From JBBDYG01 sp040901765 (GTDB taxonomy: Bacteria > Planctomycetota > Planctomycetia > Pirellulales > Lacipirellulaceae), in NCBI GenBank assembly GCA_040901765.1, contig JBBDYG010000092.1, positions 25,794 to 89,793 of the forward strand: a stretch of 64,000 nt of DNA, read 5' to 3'. The notes under the pieces were generated by a model that was not told the origin of the DNA, searched no databases, and was given only the letters and a program-made list of their open reading frames with translations. The position numbers and the translations under genes were made by a program. This document shows positions 35,101-43,707 of the stretch, in pieces (position 1 is the first letter of the stretch; every line of letters starts with the position of its first letter).

Positions 35101-35372
35101 AGGCCGATGGCGAGGGGAGCGGAGCGGCCGGCATTCCAGTGGCAGAGTGCCGTCAATAGGTGAGTCCCTACGAGTTGTCGGCAAAGTTCGTTAGATGGCT
35201 GTCCCCGGTTGGACTCCAGTTGGACCGATGGCCACGGGAAGCGGAGCGGCCGACAGTTGCAGTGGCAAGTTGCCGTGATTAGCTGAGGCTCCCGCGTTTT
35301 GTCGGCAGGCTTAGTTAGGTGGCTGTCGCCGTGTGAGGCCCTTAGTTAGTTGGCTGTCCCCGTGTGAGGCCC
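35101..35372. repeat. Degenerate direct repeats, period about 120 bp, bordering the RM genes
   Basis: Unit A (35101-35215) and unit B (35222-35340) share GCCGATGGC, GGAGCGGAGCGGCCG, GTGGCA-AG-TGCCGT, TTGTCGGCA and GTTAG-TGGCTGTC; a third partial unit (35341-35372) repeats TTAGTTAG-TGGCTGTCCCC and GTGTGAGGCCC. They lie between the gene desert and the methylase gene. Confidence 0.65.
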
Positions 35373-35549
35373 TACTGGTGCGGAGCGAGAGATTGGGCGA
35401 TGGAACCCCGTGGGGTTGCAAGTAAGCGAGTTCGATTCCCATGTCCTAGATTAATCGTGGCAGTATTGACAATTTTATATACAGCCGTACATTGACGACT
35501 ACGGCGGCTGACTCCTGTGCTCGCAAGGCGAGTATAAACATGTTAATCT

Positions 35550-36572
35550 ATGGATATTCAAGGCACGAAAGTGGGTCTCCTAGCGATGAATACGGACACG
35601 TCAAGGACTGGTTTGATGGACGAGCAGGCAACGGATTATCTTCCCGTGGAAGTAGTAAAGGCGGTAGGTCGTTGGCCAGTTCCTCATCCGATTCCATATC
35701 AAGGGAGCAAACGCAATCTTGCCCAAGTCATACTCTCATATTTTCCAGATCAATTTGAGCGGCTGGTCGAACCATTTGCCGGATCGGCTGCCATCTCCTT
35801 GGCGTCAGCCTACCGGAAGTTGACCGACCGGTTTTGGATCAATGACGGACATGAGCCAATAGTACATCTTTGGACGGAAATCGTCGAACGTCCGCGCGAG
35901 TTGGCCGCCGAGTACGAACAGCTATGGATGAGCCAGATCGGACAAGAGCGGACATTCTACGATCATGTTCGGGCGGAATTCAATCACAATCGTCGGCCGG
36001 CATTGTTTCTATACTTGCTTGCGCGGTGCGTGAAGGCGGCGATTCGCTACAATGGGTCGGGTGAGTTTAACAATAGTCCGGATAATCGGCGAAAGGGTGC
36101 CGCTCCCGAAACAATGCGGTCACGAATTGAAGGTGCTGCGGAATTGTTGCGCGGTCGGACGAAGGTGACTTGTGCTGACTATCTGACGATCTTGGATCAG
36201 TGCAAAGCCTCAGACGTGATTTATATGGACCCGCCGTATCAGGGCGTCTGTGGTAATCGCGATAACCGATATGCGCCAAAAATCGATCACGAGGAATTCT
36301 GCGACGCGCTTGCAAGACTTAACGAGTCAGGAAGAATGTACGCTGTCAGCTATGATGGCCGCATGGACGCCAAGATTTATGGCAAGCCATTGCCACTGCA
36401 GCTCAACCTGGTACACATCGAGATTTTTGCCGGGCGTTCGACGCAAGCAACCCTTCTGGGACGAACCAGCAATACATTCGAATCACTCTATCTTTCTCCC
36501 GCTTTGGCGGAAATAATCTCGGCAAGCTCCCGACGGCGACCAAGCGATAGTCAGCAAGCGTTTTGCTGGTGA
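35550..36572 (+). CDS. D12-class adenine-specific DNA methyltransferase (Dam-like)
   Basis: 340 residues if the ATG at 35550 is used; inner ATGs at 35586 and 35616 are possible because family similarity starts near residue 45. PYQGSKRN (49-56) and EPFAGSAA (74-81) form the SAM-binding region, and DPPYQG (227-232) is catalytic motif IV. It methylates N6 of adenine in a specific, unknown sequence. It overlaps the HNH nuclease gene by 4 nt (GTGA), so it protects against that nuclease. Base composition is visibly more AT-rich than the neighbours, and no such genes belong to the surrounding housekeeping set, which suggests horizontal transfer. Confidence 0.9.
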   Translation: MDIQGTKVGLLAMNTDTSRTGLMDEQATDYLPVEVVKAVGRWPVPHPIPYQGSKRNLAQVILSYFPDQFERLVEPFAGSAAISLASAYRKLTDRFWINDGHEPIVHLWTEIVERPRELAAEYEQLWMSQIGQERTFYDHVRAEFNHNRRPALFLYLLARCVKAAIRYNGSGEFNNSPDNRRKGAAPETMRSRIEGAAELLRGRTKVTCADYLTILDQCKASDVIYMDPPYQGVCGNRDNRYAPKIDHEEFCDALARLNESGRMYAVSYDGRMDAKIYGKPLPLQLNLVHIEIFAGRSTQATLLGRTSNTFESLYLSPALAEIISASSRRRPSDSQQAFCW

Positions 36573-37339
36573 AGGCCATCATCCCAAACGATGTTGCCCA
36601 AGGGACCGCCGTGGCCGACGAGTTTCCGAAGGAATTTCTTGAACTCCTTCAGTCGATTACCGCGAAGCGTGCGAAAACGGTAATTGATCACATTCTGAAG
36701 CATGGTCAAATCACGACGGAAGAGTTGCAGAATCTATACGGATACGAGCATCCACCGCGAGCCGCGCGCGACGTGAGGGAGCACGGGATTCCCCTCGAAA
36801 CGTTCAAAGTTGCTAACGCTCAAGGGAGGTCGATCGCCGCGTACCGTTTTGCCGATCCGTCTACCGTACGGCGTGGAGTTCTGTCCGGTCGCAAAGTAAT
36901 CTCCAAGGAGTTTAAGGAACAGCTAGCTGCTCAACATGGCAGCCGTTGTGCCGTGTGTCTCACGGAGATGGAAGCCCGATATCTCCAGGTCGATCATCGA
37001 ATTCCTTTCCACGTTGCTGGCGAAGGTAGCGGTCAACGCAGAATTCAAGATTACATGCCCATTTGCGGTTCGTGCAATCGTGCAAAATCGTGGTCGTGCG
37101 AGCATTGTCCAAATTGGCAAGCAAATCATCAACCGGTAGTATGTAAGACGTGCTATTGGGCAAGTCCCGAATCCTATAAGCACGTTGCTATGCAGGAATT
37201 GCGGCGGCTTGACGTTACCTGGGGACACCATGAAGTAACCGACTACGACCGCTTCGCCAAACTCGCCAAGAAGGCGGGAGTTGCGGTAGGCGACTACGTT
37301 AAGTCACTTGTACAGGCTGTTATTAAGCCAAAAAAGTAG
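36569..37339 (+). CDS. HNH restriction endonuclease of a type II system
   Basis: 256 residues from GTG 36569, which overlaps the methylase stop as GTGA; TTG 36563 is an alternative. The N-terminal 95 residues contain a helical region (KTVIDHILKHGQITTEELQN, PPRAARDVREHGI) that looks like a winged helix for DNA recognition. The nuclease follows at about 125-200: zinc cysteines Cys127/Cys130, catalytic VDHRIPFH (141-148), CGSCNRAKS (166-174) with the Asn, and further C-x2-C pairs at 177/180 and 192/195. This is a zinc-ribbon HNH fold. With the D12 methylase it makes a compact restriction-modification unit; recognition sequence unknown. Confidence 0.85.
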   Translation: MKAIIPNDVAQGTAVADEFPKEFLELLQSITAKRAKTVIDHILKHGQITTEELQNLYGYEHPPRAARDVREHGIPLETFKVANAQGRSIAAYRFADPSTVRRGVLSGRKVISKEFKEQLAAQHGSRCAVCLTEMEARYLQVDHRIPFHVAGEGSGQRRIQDYMPICGSCNRAKSWSCEHCPNWQANHQPVVCKTCYWASPESYKHVAMQELRRLDVTWGHHEVTDYDRFAKLAKKAGVAVGDYVKSLVQAVIKPKK

Positions 37340-37466
37340 GTCGATTCGACCAGCCGAATTGTGGATCGCACCGGATATCGTCCAGTGAATCCACGACTTT
37401 TGCGCGTTTATGTGGGATTTCTTGTGGTTCGCATAAATCGCCGAGCGGCAATGGAGAACAGGGATC

Positions 37467-37486
37467 GTCAGGCAAAGCCTGACCTA
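37467..37486 (-). terminator. TAG-headed hairpin at the rho stop codon
   Basis: The rho stop TAG (37486-37484) is immediately followed on the minus strand by GTCAGGCTTTGCCTGAC, a 7-bp stem with a TTT loop. It belongs to the GTAGGTC repeat family seen at 18.7 kb and may serve as a 3' end; there is no T-run. Confidence 0.55.
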
Positions 37487-38962
37487 CTCCTTCACGCTCA
37501 TCAAGAACTCGGCGTTCGACTTCGTTTTTTGCAGTCGGGTCACCAGCAGTTCCATCGCGTCAGGCGGGTTCATTTCGTTCAGCACGCGGCGGAGCAAGTT
37601 GACGCGGCGGAGTTCTTCGCGGTCCATCAGCATCTCCTCGCGGCGGGTGCCACTGCGGGGGATGTCGATCGCCGGCCAAACGCGGCGATCCACGAGCCGG
37701 CGGTCGAGAACGATTTCCTGATTGCCGGTGCCTTTGAACTCTTCGAAAATAACTTCGTCCATCCGGCTGCCGGTGTCGATGAGCGCGGTGGCAATGATGG
37801 TGAGCGAACCGGCGCCGTCGACCTTACGGGCCGAGCCGAAGAACCGCTTGGGCCGCTGCATGGCGTTGGCGTCGATGCCACCCGACAGAATTTTTCCCGA
37901 GTGGGGACACTCGGCGTTCCAAGCGCGGGCCAGCCGGGTGATGGAATCGAGAAAAATCACGACATCGTGGCCATATTCGACCATCCGCTTCGCCTTCTCG
38001 ATGACCATTTCGGACACCTGCACGTGGCGGGCGGAGGTTTCGTCGAAGGTGCTGCTGATCACCTCGCAGCAGGGGGCTTTGATCTGCCGCTCCATGTCGG
38101 TCACTTCTTCGGGACGCTCGTCGATCAACAGCATGATGACGTACGCCTCGGGATAGTTGGCCAGCACGCCCTTGGCCATTTTCTGGAGCAGAATCGTCTT
38201 GCCGGCACGGGGTGGGCTGACGATTAGCCCGCGTTGCCCGAAGCCGATGGGGACGATCATGTCGACGACTCGCATCTCGATCTCCTCGGCCGTCGTCTCC
38301 AGCACGATTCGCCCGTCGGGGTGGACCGGCGTCAGGTCATCGAAGAAGACCTTCTTGGAAAGCAGGTTGGGATCTTCGTCGTTGATCGACTCGACCCGCA
38401 GCAGCGCGAAGTAGCGTTCGTTCTCTTTGGGCGGGCGAATAGTGCCGGCCACCGTGTTGCCGTTGCGCAGACCGAACCGCCGAATCTGGCTGGGCGACAC
38501 GTAAATGTCGTCGGGGCACGACAAGTAGTGATAGTCGGGCGAGCGGAGGAAGCCGAAGCCATCGGGCAGGATTTCCAGCGTCCCCTCGCCGAACATCATT
38601 CCGTTGAGCTTCACCCGCTCCTTGAGGATGCGGAAGATGAGGTCTTGCTTCTTCAGGCCACTGACGTCGGTCAGGCCCTCCTGCTCGGCCTTATCGATAA
38701 GCGCCGGCATCTCCATCCGCTGCAGTTCAGCGATGTGGATGTTGCCATCGAGCTGGTCGGCCTTGCCGAGCGCGGCGCCCACGCGGCGGACCCGCTCGGC
38801 GGCTTTATCAAGCTCCTCGGCGATCGAGAGCGGCTCTTCGTTGTCGAGCTGCGCGAGCAACTCGCGATCAATTTGCGTGTTATCGCCGTGCGGTGGACGC
38901 ATGCGGCGATGGGGCGGGCGCGGCCGGTCGTACCGCGACCCGCGGTGACTGGTGTCTGCCAT
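37484..38962 (-). CDS. rho: Transcription termination factor Rho
   Basis: 492 residues from the ATG at 38962, preceded by AGGAG with a 9-nt spacer. The extra N-terminus is basic and His/Arg/Pro-rich (residues 1-30). The Rho-N helical domain, RNA-binding cold-shock fold (FGFLRSPDYHYLSCPDDIYV), P-loop PPRAGKTILLQKMA, LIDERPEEVTDM, the Q-loop region and SGGIDANAMQRPKRFFGSAR are all in order. It is a hexameric RNA helicase that ends transcription. Its own 3' end is a TAG-headed hairpin. It is followed upstream by coaE after 281 bp. Confidence 0.97.
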   Translation of the reverse strand: MADTSHRGSRYDRPRPPHRRMRPPHGDNTQIDRELLAQLDNEEPLSIAEELDKAAERVRRVGAALGKADQLDGNIHIAELQRMEMPALIDKAEQEGLTDVSGLKKQDLIFRILKERVKLNGMMFGEGTLEILPDGFGFLRSPDYHYLSCPDDIYVSPSQIRRFGLRNGNTVAGTIRPPKENERYFALLRVESINDEDPNLLSKKVFFDDLTPVHPDGRIVLETTAEEIEMRVVDMIVPIGFGQRGLIVSPPRAGKTILLQKMAKGVLANYPEAYVIMLLIDERPEEVTDMERQIKAPCCEVISSTFDETSARHVQVSEMVIEKAKRMVEYGHDVVIFLDSITRLARAWNAECPHSGKILSGGIDANAMQRPKRFFGSARKVDGAGSLTIIATALIDTGSRMDEVIFEEFKGTGNQEIVLDRRLVDRRVWPAIDIPRSGTRREEMLMDREELRRVNLLRRVLNEMNPPDAMELLVTRLQKTKSNAEFLMSVKE

Positions 38963-39243
38963 GAAACGACTGCTCCTGGACGAGATTGGAGAAGGGGGGC
39001 AGCGTACTGAAAACGCCAACCGGGGGGCAATAAGTCGCTGTTCGGCGGCACCCCTCGCCCGCGCGACGCGACTCATCGAGTCCCTATTATGCCAGAAGTT
39101 CGGCGGTTGGGGGAGTCGAAATCGGGCGGGCTGCGCAAATTACTAGAATCTTTGCCGGGGCGCGGGGATCAAATTCCAGTGCCGGCAGCTCGTCGACTCT
39201 GCTGGGGGCTGCGCCTGCTGGCTTCGACCCACAGCCACCCTTA

Positions 39244-39846
39244 CTACCTGGGGGCTACATGTTCTTGCCAGAATTGATGCACCTGACTTTGCAGCTCCTC
39301 CGGCGTGCCAGCATTGGCTAGTACCCAATCGGCATGCTGGCGTTTTCTCTCGACCGGCCATTGAGCCGCCTCTCGCTGGGCGAATTGCAGGGGGGTCCAG
39401 CCCCGACCGGCCGCCCGGGAGTACCGTTGCTCCACCGGGGCGTCGACGAAGATGACCATATCGCACGCTGCATCCCAGTGGGATTCCAAGAGTAGCGGGG
39501 CATCGAGCACAAACACTTGGCTATCGTGCGCCGCCTGATGAGTCCGTTCCGCTTCGAGCCGGGCTCGAATTCGCGGGTGGAGCAGATCCTCTAAAAATCG
39601 GCGATCCCCGACAGCTTGCGGTGAATCGCCAAACACCCTGTCGGCCACGAGGCCGCGGTCCATGTCGCCCGTTGGCCCGATGACATTTGGCCCCCATCGC
39701 TCGACGAGTGCATCGATAACCTCGGGTTCGCGGAGCACTTGGTGCCCAGCGCGGTCGGCGTCGAGCACCACGGCGCCCAGTTCGGCGAGGTATTTCGCCG
39801 CGAGCGACTTTCCGCTAGCAACACCACCGGTGAGGCCAATGAGCAT
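39244..39846 (-). CDS. coaE: Dephospho-CoA kinase
   Basis: 200 residues from the ATG at 39846, the start of MLIGLTGGVASGKS; the longer open frame adds non-homologous residues. P-loop GGVASGKS, DADRAGHQVLREP, LLHPRIRARLEAE, and VFVLDAPLLLES are the family blocks. It phosphorylates the 3'-OH of dephospho-CoA, the last step of CoA synthesis. It lies upstream of rho on the same strand; the pair is a common planctomycete order. Confidence 0.95.
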   Translation of the reverse strand: MLIGLTGGVASGKSLAAKYLAELGAVVLDADRAGHQVLREPEVIDALVERWGPNVIGPTGDMDRGLVADRVFGDSPQAVGDRRFLEDLLHPRIRARLEAERTHQAAHDSQVFVLDAPLLLESHWDAACDMVIFVDAPVEQRYSRAAGRGWTPLQFAQREAAQWPVERKRQHADWVLANAGTPEELQSQVHQFWQEHVAPR

Positions 39847-40094
39847 GGGGAATCGCCGCAGCGAGCCATGAACCCCCCGGTTCATGGGGTTGCGCAACCT
39901 CGTATTGTTTCGACTTTGACGATAAAAACGCCGGACCTAACCGTTGCAAGCGGTATTGGAACGGCAACGGCCGCTGGATTTTGACGCGCCCGGTTTTGTC
40001 ACCTACGGTATGTCGGACGAACATTAAACCCGGAACCGAGAAGCAGGCTTTGATCCTGCTATCGTTACCTTACTCAAGAACACTCGAGGAGCAT

Positions 40095-40682
40095 ATGGAG
40101 ACCCTTTCCTCTCCCGCGAATTTTCCGCCTACCTTGAACGAAATGCACAGGTTGCGCGAGAACCGGCTTTGGTTCTTGGCGCTTGGCATCGCACTGGTCG
40201 TCTTCGGCACGATTGCGATCGGTTCGGCTTTCGTGGCGACCGTTGCCACGACCTGGCTGTTCGGTTTCCTATTGCTGGCCGCCGGCATCACGGGAATCGT
40301 AAGTTCCTTTTGGGCCGGTCGCTGGAGCGGCATGTTGATTCATTTGCTAATCGGAGTGCTGTATACGATCGTCGGATTCATGATCCTCGATCACCCTCAA
40401 AACAGTGCGATTCAATTGACGCTCATTATTGCGATCTTCCTGATCGTGGGCGGCGTCTTTCGCATCGTATTCGCCCTTAGCGAGCGGTTCACTGGCTGGG
40501 GCTGGGTGCTGCTCAATGGTGCCGTGACGCTGCTGTTGGGAATGCTCGTGTACAAGCAATGGCCCGAATCGGGATTGTGGGTCATCGGCTTGTTCGTCGG
40601 CATTGAGATGATCTTCAACGGTTGGGCCTGGATCATGCTGGCGATCGGACTGCGAGAATCGCCCACCAGAGCAATCGCCTAA
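40095..40682 (+). CDS. HdeD family (DUF308) membrane protein
   Basis: 195 residues from the ATG at 40095; AGGAG lies just upstream with a short 3-nt spacer, so the exact start is slightly uncertain. Six transmembrane helices arranged as three pairs, each with the FGFLLLAAGITGIVSSFWAG, LIGVLYTIVGFMILDHP and FLIVGGVFRIVFAL type of pattern that defines DUF308/HdeD. In E. coli HdeD helps acid resistance; elsewhere the role is unknown. Single gene with its own terminator. Confidence 0.85.
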   Translation: METLSSPANFPPTLNEMHRLRENRLWFLALGIALVVFGTIAIGSAFVATVATTWLFGFLLLAAGITGIVSSFWAGRWSGMLIHLLIGVLYTIVGFMILDHPQNSAIQLTLIIAIFLIVGGVFRIVFALSERFTGWGWVLLNGAVTLLLGMLVYKQWPESGLWVIGLFVGIEMIFNGWAWIMLAIGLRESPTRAIA

Positions 40683-40731
40683 TAACAAGGTTCGTTCGGA
40701 ATTTGCTTTCAGCCATAGCATCTTGCATCAC

Positions 40732-40770
40732 GAGGCTGTCGCGCATACGCGCGGCAGTCTCTTGTTGTTC
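40732..40770 (+). terminator. Terminator after the HdeD-like gene
   Basis: GAGGCTGTCGCGC (40732-40744), loop ATA, GCGCGGCAGTCTC (40749-40761) pair with two G-U wobbles, followed by TTGTTGTTC. It lies 50 bp past the stop. Confidence 0.65.
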
Positions 40771-40796
40771 AGTTGAGCGGCACTCACGCTAGACGA

Positions 40797-41420
40797 TTAC
40801 CATTCCTCTTCTTCAGGCTTGATCTCCATCGCAACGAGCACGCGCCATTCGTGCAGCGCTCGATCATCGGCGTGGCAAACATGAAGCCTATCGAGCACGG
40901 AGCCAATTTCGGTCTTAAGATCCGGAAAAGCCAATAGCAGCATTTTCACGTCGCGGCGGTCGGTGTCGGCCTTGGGTTGTCCTAGTCGGTTGCTCAAACT
41001 GACAATTTTTTGGGCGATCAGTTCTTCGGGAAAGGGAACTCGCACCTCGGCAATGAGTTGCGTGGGCGGTAACTCGCCGATCTGCCGAACGTCGGCCAGA
41101 TGCCGGTTTTTTGGCTTGCGCACCTGGAATACTCGGAAGCCCTTGCCAGACGCAACCACCCGAACGCGAACAGCGACGTGGAATTCTGCAGCAAGATGAG
41201 ACCGAAGTTCTTCGGCGAGTTCGGCAGCGCGAGTGGAAAGGATGTCCACATCTTGCGTCATCCGCGGTTCATCGACATAAGCATTGACCGCCTGCGCGCC
41301 GAATAACGCAGCGTCGTCGCGATTGCGCAGAAATTCCAACACCGCCTCGTGGACTTTCGCCAGAGGTAGCGGTTCCTTCATCGCGAATTCCCGAAGCGTC
41401 AGAGAGCCATCGCCAAACAT
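40797..41420 (-). CDS. Nucleotidyltransferase-fold protein (AbiEii/DUF6036-like)
   Basis: 207 residues. FGAQAVNAYVDEPRMTQDVD followed by ILS is the core of a minimal nucleotidyltransferase fold, where a Gly-rich loop is followed by T-x-D-x-D metal ligands. A later RDVKMLLLAFPDL helix and PEELIAQKIVSLSNR are common in AbiEii/AbiGii-like toxins and related predicted nucleotidyltransferases. No antitoxin-like neighbour is visible. It might modify RNA or protein; a toxin role is not shown. Single gene divergent from the DUF4058 gene. Confidence 0.65.
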   Translation of the reverse strand: MFGDGSLTLREFAMKEPLPLAKVHEAVLEFLRNRDDAALFGAQAVNAYVDEPRMTQDVDILSTRAAELAEELRSHLAAEFHVAVRVRVVASGKGFRVFQVRKPKNRHLADVRQIGELPPTQLIAEVRVPFPEELIAQKIVSLSNRLGQPKADTDRRDVKMLLLAFPDLKTEIGSVLDRLHVCHADDRALHEWRVLVAMEIKPEEEEW

Positions 41421-41575
41421 GATATGAAGTATAGCATGGGGGCGGGCATTATAGCACCTTTGGTTTCCGGACGCCGTCGCAGGCCGGTGTTGTTGCTAAC
41501 TATTCGGGGGCGCTTTGTGGCTTCGCAGAATTACTTTGGCGATCTACAATGGAATGATCGCCAAGGAGCCATGCC

Positions 41576-42343
41576 ATGCCACTGCACGACTGGACCCGCG
41601 TCCCCGCGGGATTGTTTCACGATTTTCATCAGAGTTGGTCGATTCGCATCAAGGATGCCCTGAACGCGGACCGACTGCCCAGCGGGACGGTCGCCCTGGT
41701 CGAGCAACGATCTGGCTATTGCGAACCCGATGTTCTGGCCATTGAAGCGAGAGGGACAATCTCCGATCGCGATTTTGGGGCCAATGGCGGTGTTGCTGTG
41801 TTGCAGCCCCCGGTCACGAAAATCATGCAGCGGACCGATAAGTTGGTCTATGCGGAACGCGCCAACCGGATCGTCATTCGGCACCACCTTGGCCGAATTG
41901 TCGCGGTAATTGAAATCGTCTCGCCCGGCAACAAAGACAGCCGGTCCGCGCTCCGCGATTTCGTCGACAAGGCGGTTCAGTTCTTGCAAACGGGGGTTCA
42001 CCTGCTGGTGGTCGATCTCTTCCCGCCCACGTCACGCGACCCACTGGGAATTCACAAAGCCATCTGGGAGGAACTCTCGGAACAGCCTTTCACCTTCCCA
42101 GCCGACAAAGATAGAATTCTTGCGTCCTATGAAACGGCGGGCGAGTGGGTTGCTTACGTCGAGCCGATCACGGTGGGCGATAGTCTGCCCGACATGCCGC
42201 TGTTCTTGACCCGCGAATTGATTCCAAACGTCCACGTGATGGTTCCGCTGGACTCGACGTACCAGACGACGTGGGAGGCAACGCCGAAGGAATTGCGAGT
42301 TGCTGTCGAGACCGGCATCATGCCGGGTCAGGATGCGCAGTAA
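41576..42343 (+). CDS. DUF4058 family protein
   Basis: 255 residues. The opening MPLHDWTRVPAGLFHDFHQS is the typical start of one DUF4058 branch, and IEIVSPGNKDSRSALRDFVD plus HLLVVDLFPP in the middle are the conserved blocks; the latter resembles restriction-endonuclease-like folds (Uma2-type), suggesting a nuclease-like core. Family function unknown, abundant in planctomycetes and cyanobacteria. Single gene convergent with sucB (15 bp between stops). Confidence 0.8.
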   Translation: MPLHDWTRVPAGLFHDFHQSWSIRIKDALNADRLPSGTVALVEQRSGYCEPDVLAIEARGTISDRDFGANGGVAVLQPPVTKIMQRTDKLVYAERANRIVIRHHLGRIVAVIEIVSPGNKDSRSALRDFVDKAVQFLQTGVHLLVVDLFPPTSRDPLGIHKAIWEELSEQPFTFPADKDRILASYETAGEWVAYVEPITVGDSLPDMPLFLTRELIPNVHVMVPLDSTYQTTWEATPKELRVAVETGIMPGQDAQ

Positions 42344-42358
42344 GCAGCGCACCGGCGT

Positions 42359-43591
42359 TCACGTCTCGATAAGCATCCGCACTGGCTCTTCGATCGTTTC
42401 CTTAATGCGCCGCAGAAATGACACGGCAGCGCGGCCGTCGACGAGGCGGTGGTCGTAAGTCAGGGCGACATACATCATCGGGCGAATCACCACTTGGCCT
42501 TCGCGTGCCACCGGCCGCTCCTGGATAGCGTGCATCCCCAGCACTCCGCTTTGTGGCGGATTCACGATGGGCGTCGACAACAGCGAGCCGAAAACGCCGC
42601 CGTTGGTAATTGTGAACGTGCCGCCTTGCAGTTCGTGGGGCTTTAACTTGTTTTCCTCGGCACGCCGCGCAAAATTGCCGATCGACTGCTCGATATCGGC
42701 AAAGCTCATCCGCTCCGCGCGCCGCAGCACCGGCACGACCAAGCCCCGTTGGGCGCCAATTGCGATGCCAATGTGGTAGTAGCTGCGGTAGAGGATGTCC
42801 GACCCGCGGATTTCAGCGTTCAACTCGGGGAACTGCTGGAGGGCGTCGATCGTGGCCTTCACGAAGAACGACATGAAGCCCAGCTTGACGCCGTAACGAT
42901 CTTGAAACCGCTCGCGATGCGCTTGGCGTATTTCCATGACCGCAGACATGTCGATCTCGTTGAACGTGGTCAGCAAAGCAGCCGTCTTCTGCGCCTCGAC
43001 CAATCGCTCGGCAATCCGCCGGCGAATGAGGCTCATTGGCACCAATTCTTCCAAGCTTGATATTGGCCCCTGGTCGTCACGCTCTTGTGCTTGTTCTTCG
43101 ACGTGCCGCAGCACATCCTCGGGGCGGAGTCGCTTGCCGGAGGGTTTGACTTCTTCAGGCCGTACGCCGAGTTCTCGCAGTGCCCGACGGGCCGACGGCG
43201 TAATCGCCGGCAACTCGTCCCGGATCGTCGCAGCAGCAGGCGGCTCGCCTGTTTTTTTTGCAGCGGACGAATCGCTCTTTGTCGCAGCGGGCGACTTCGG
43301 TGGCGCGGCATTATTGTTTTCAGCAGCCTGCTCGTCGCTCGCAGCCGCCTGACCGTCTTCGTCGATGACTGCGATGGCATCGCCGATTGCGACGCTGTCC
43401 CCTTCGTGCTTGATAATCTTAGCCACTATTCCGGGGGCGGGAGCGGGAAGCTCCATGGAGGCTTTGTCGGTTTCAAGTTCGACGACATCCTCGTTCTCTT
43501 CGACGCGGTCGCCTTCCTTTTTGAGCCAGCGCCCGATCTGGACTTCTCGGATCGACTCACCCAGTTCCGGAATTCTTAATTCGATGGACAT
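42359..43591 (-). CDS. sucB: 2-oxoglutarate dehydrogenase E2, dihydrolipoyl succinyltransferase
   Basis: 410 residues. The lipoyl domain is at 1-78, with the lipoylated Lys in VELETDKASMELPAP. An Ala/Lys/Pro linker leads to the subunit-binding domain (ITPSARRALRELGVRPEEVK, about 130-165). The catalytic acyltransferase domain ends with ALTYDHRLVDGRAAVSFL, bearing the catalytic His and Asp. It transfers succinyl groups to CoA in the TCA cycle. It follows sucA by 116 bp that contain a strong hairpin. The E3 (lpd) gene is not in the window. Confidence 0.96.
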   Translation of the reverse strand: MSIELRIPELGESIREVQIGRWLKKEGDRVEENEDVVELETDKASMELPAPAPGIVAKIIKHEGDSVAIGDAIAVIDEDGQAAASDEQAAENNNAAPPKSPAATKSDSSAAKKTGEPPAAATIRDELPAITPSARRALRELGVRPEEVKPSGKRLRPEDVLRHVEEQAQERDDQGPISSLEELVPMSLIRRRIAERLVEAQKTAALLTTFNEIDMSAVMEIRQAHRERFQDRYGVKLGFMSFFVKATIDALQQFPELNAEIRGSDILYRSYYHIGIAIGAQRGLVVPVLRRAERMSFADIEQSIGNFARRAEENKLKPHELQGGTFTITNGGVFGSLLSTPIVNPPQSGVLGMHAIQERPVAREGQVVIRPMMYVALTYDHRLVDGRAAVSFLRRIKETIEEPVRMLIET

Positions 43592-43651
43592 ATTCAGGTT
43601 GCCATGAAGCTTAGGTTGCGATTCTAGTCAGGACTGGATTGGTATTTGGCT

Positions 43652-43702
43652 GTCGGCTATCGGCCAGAAGAAATGCTGGGCAGCTTTTGGCCGATAGCCG
43701 AC
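43652..43702 (-). repeat. Intercistronic hairpin between sucA and sucB
   Basis: GTCGGCTATCGGCCA (43652-43666) is perfectly complementary to 43688-43702, with a 21-nt loop. It starts 6 bp after the sucA stop and could lower or separate sucB expression. Confidence 0.8.
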
Positions 43703-43707
43703 CGCCT

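Noticed and set aside
35460..35500. Promoter of the restriction genes at TTGACA 35466-35471
   Set aside because: No -10 box at the right distance; TATATA nearby is too close.
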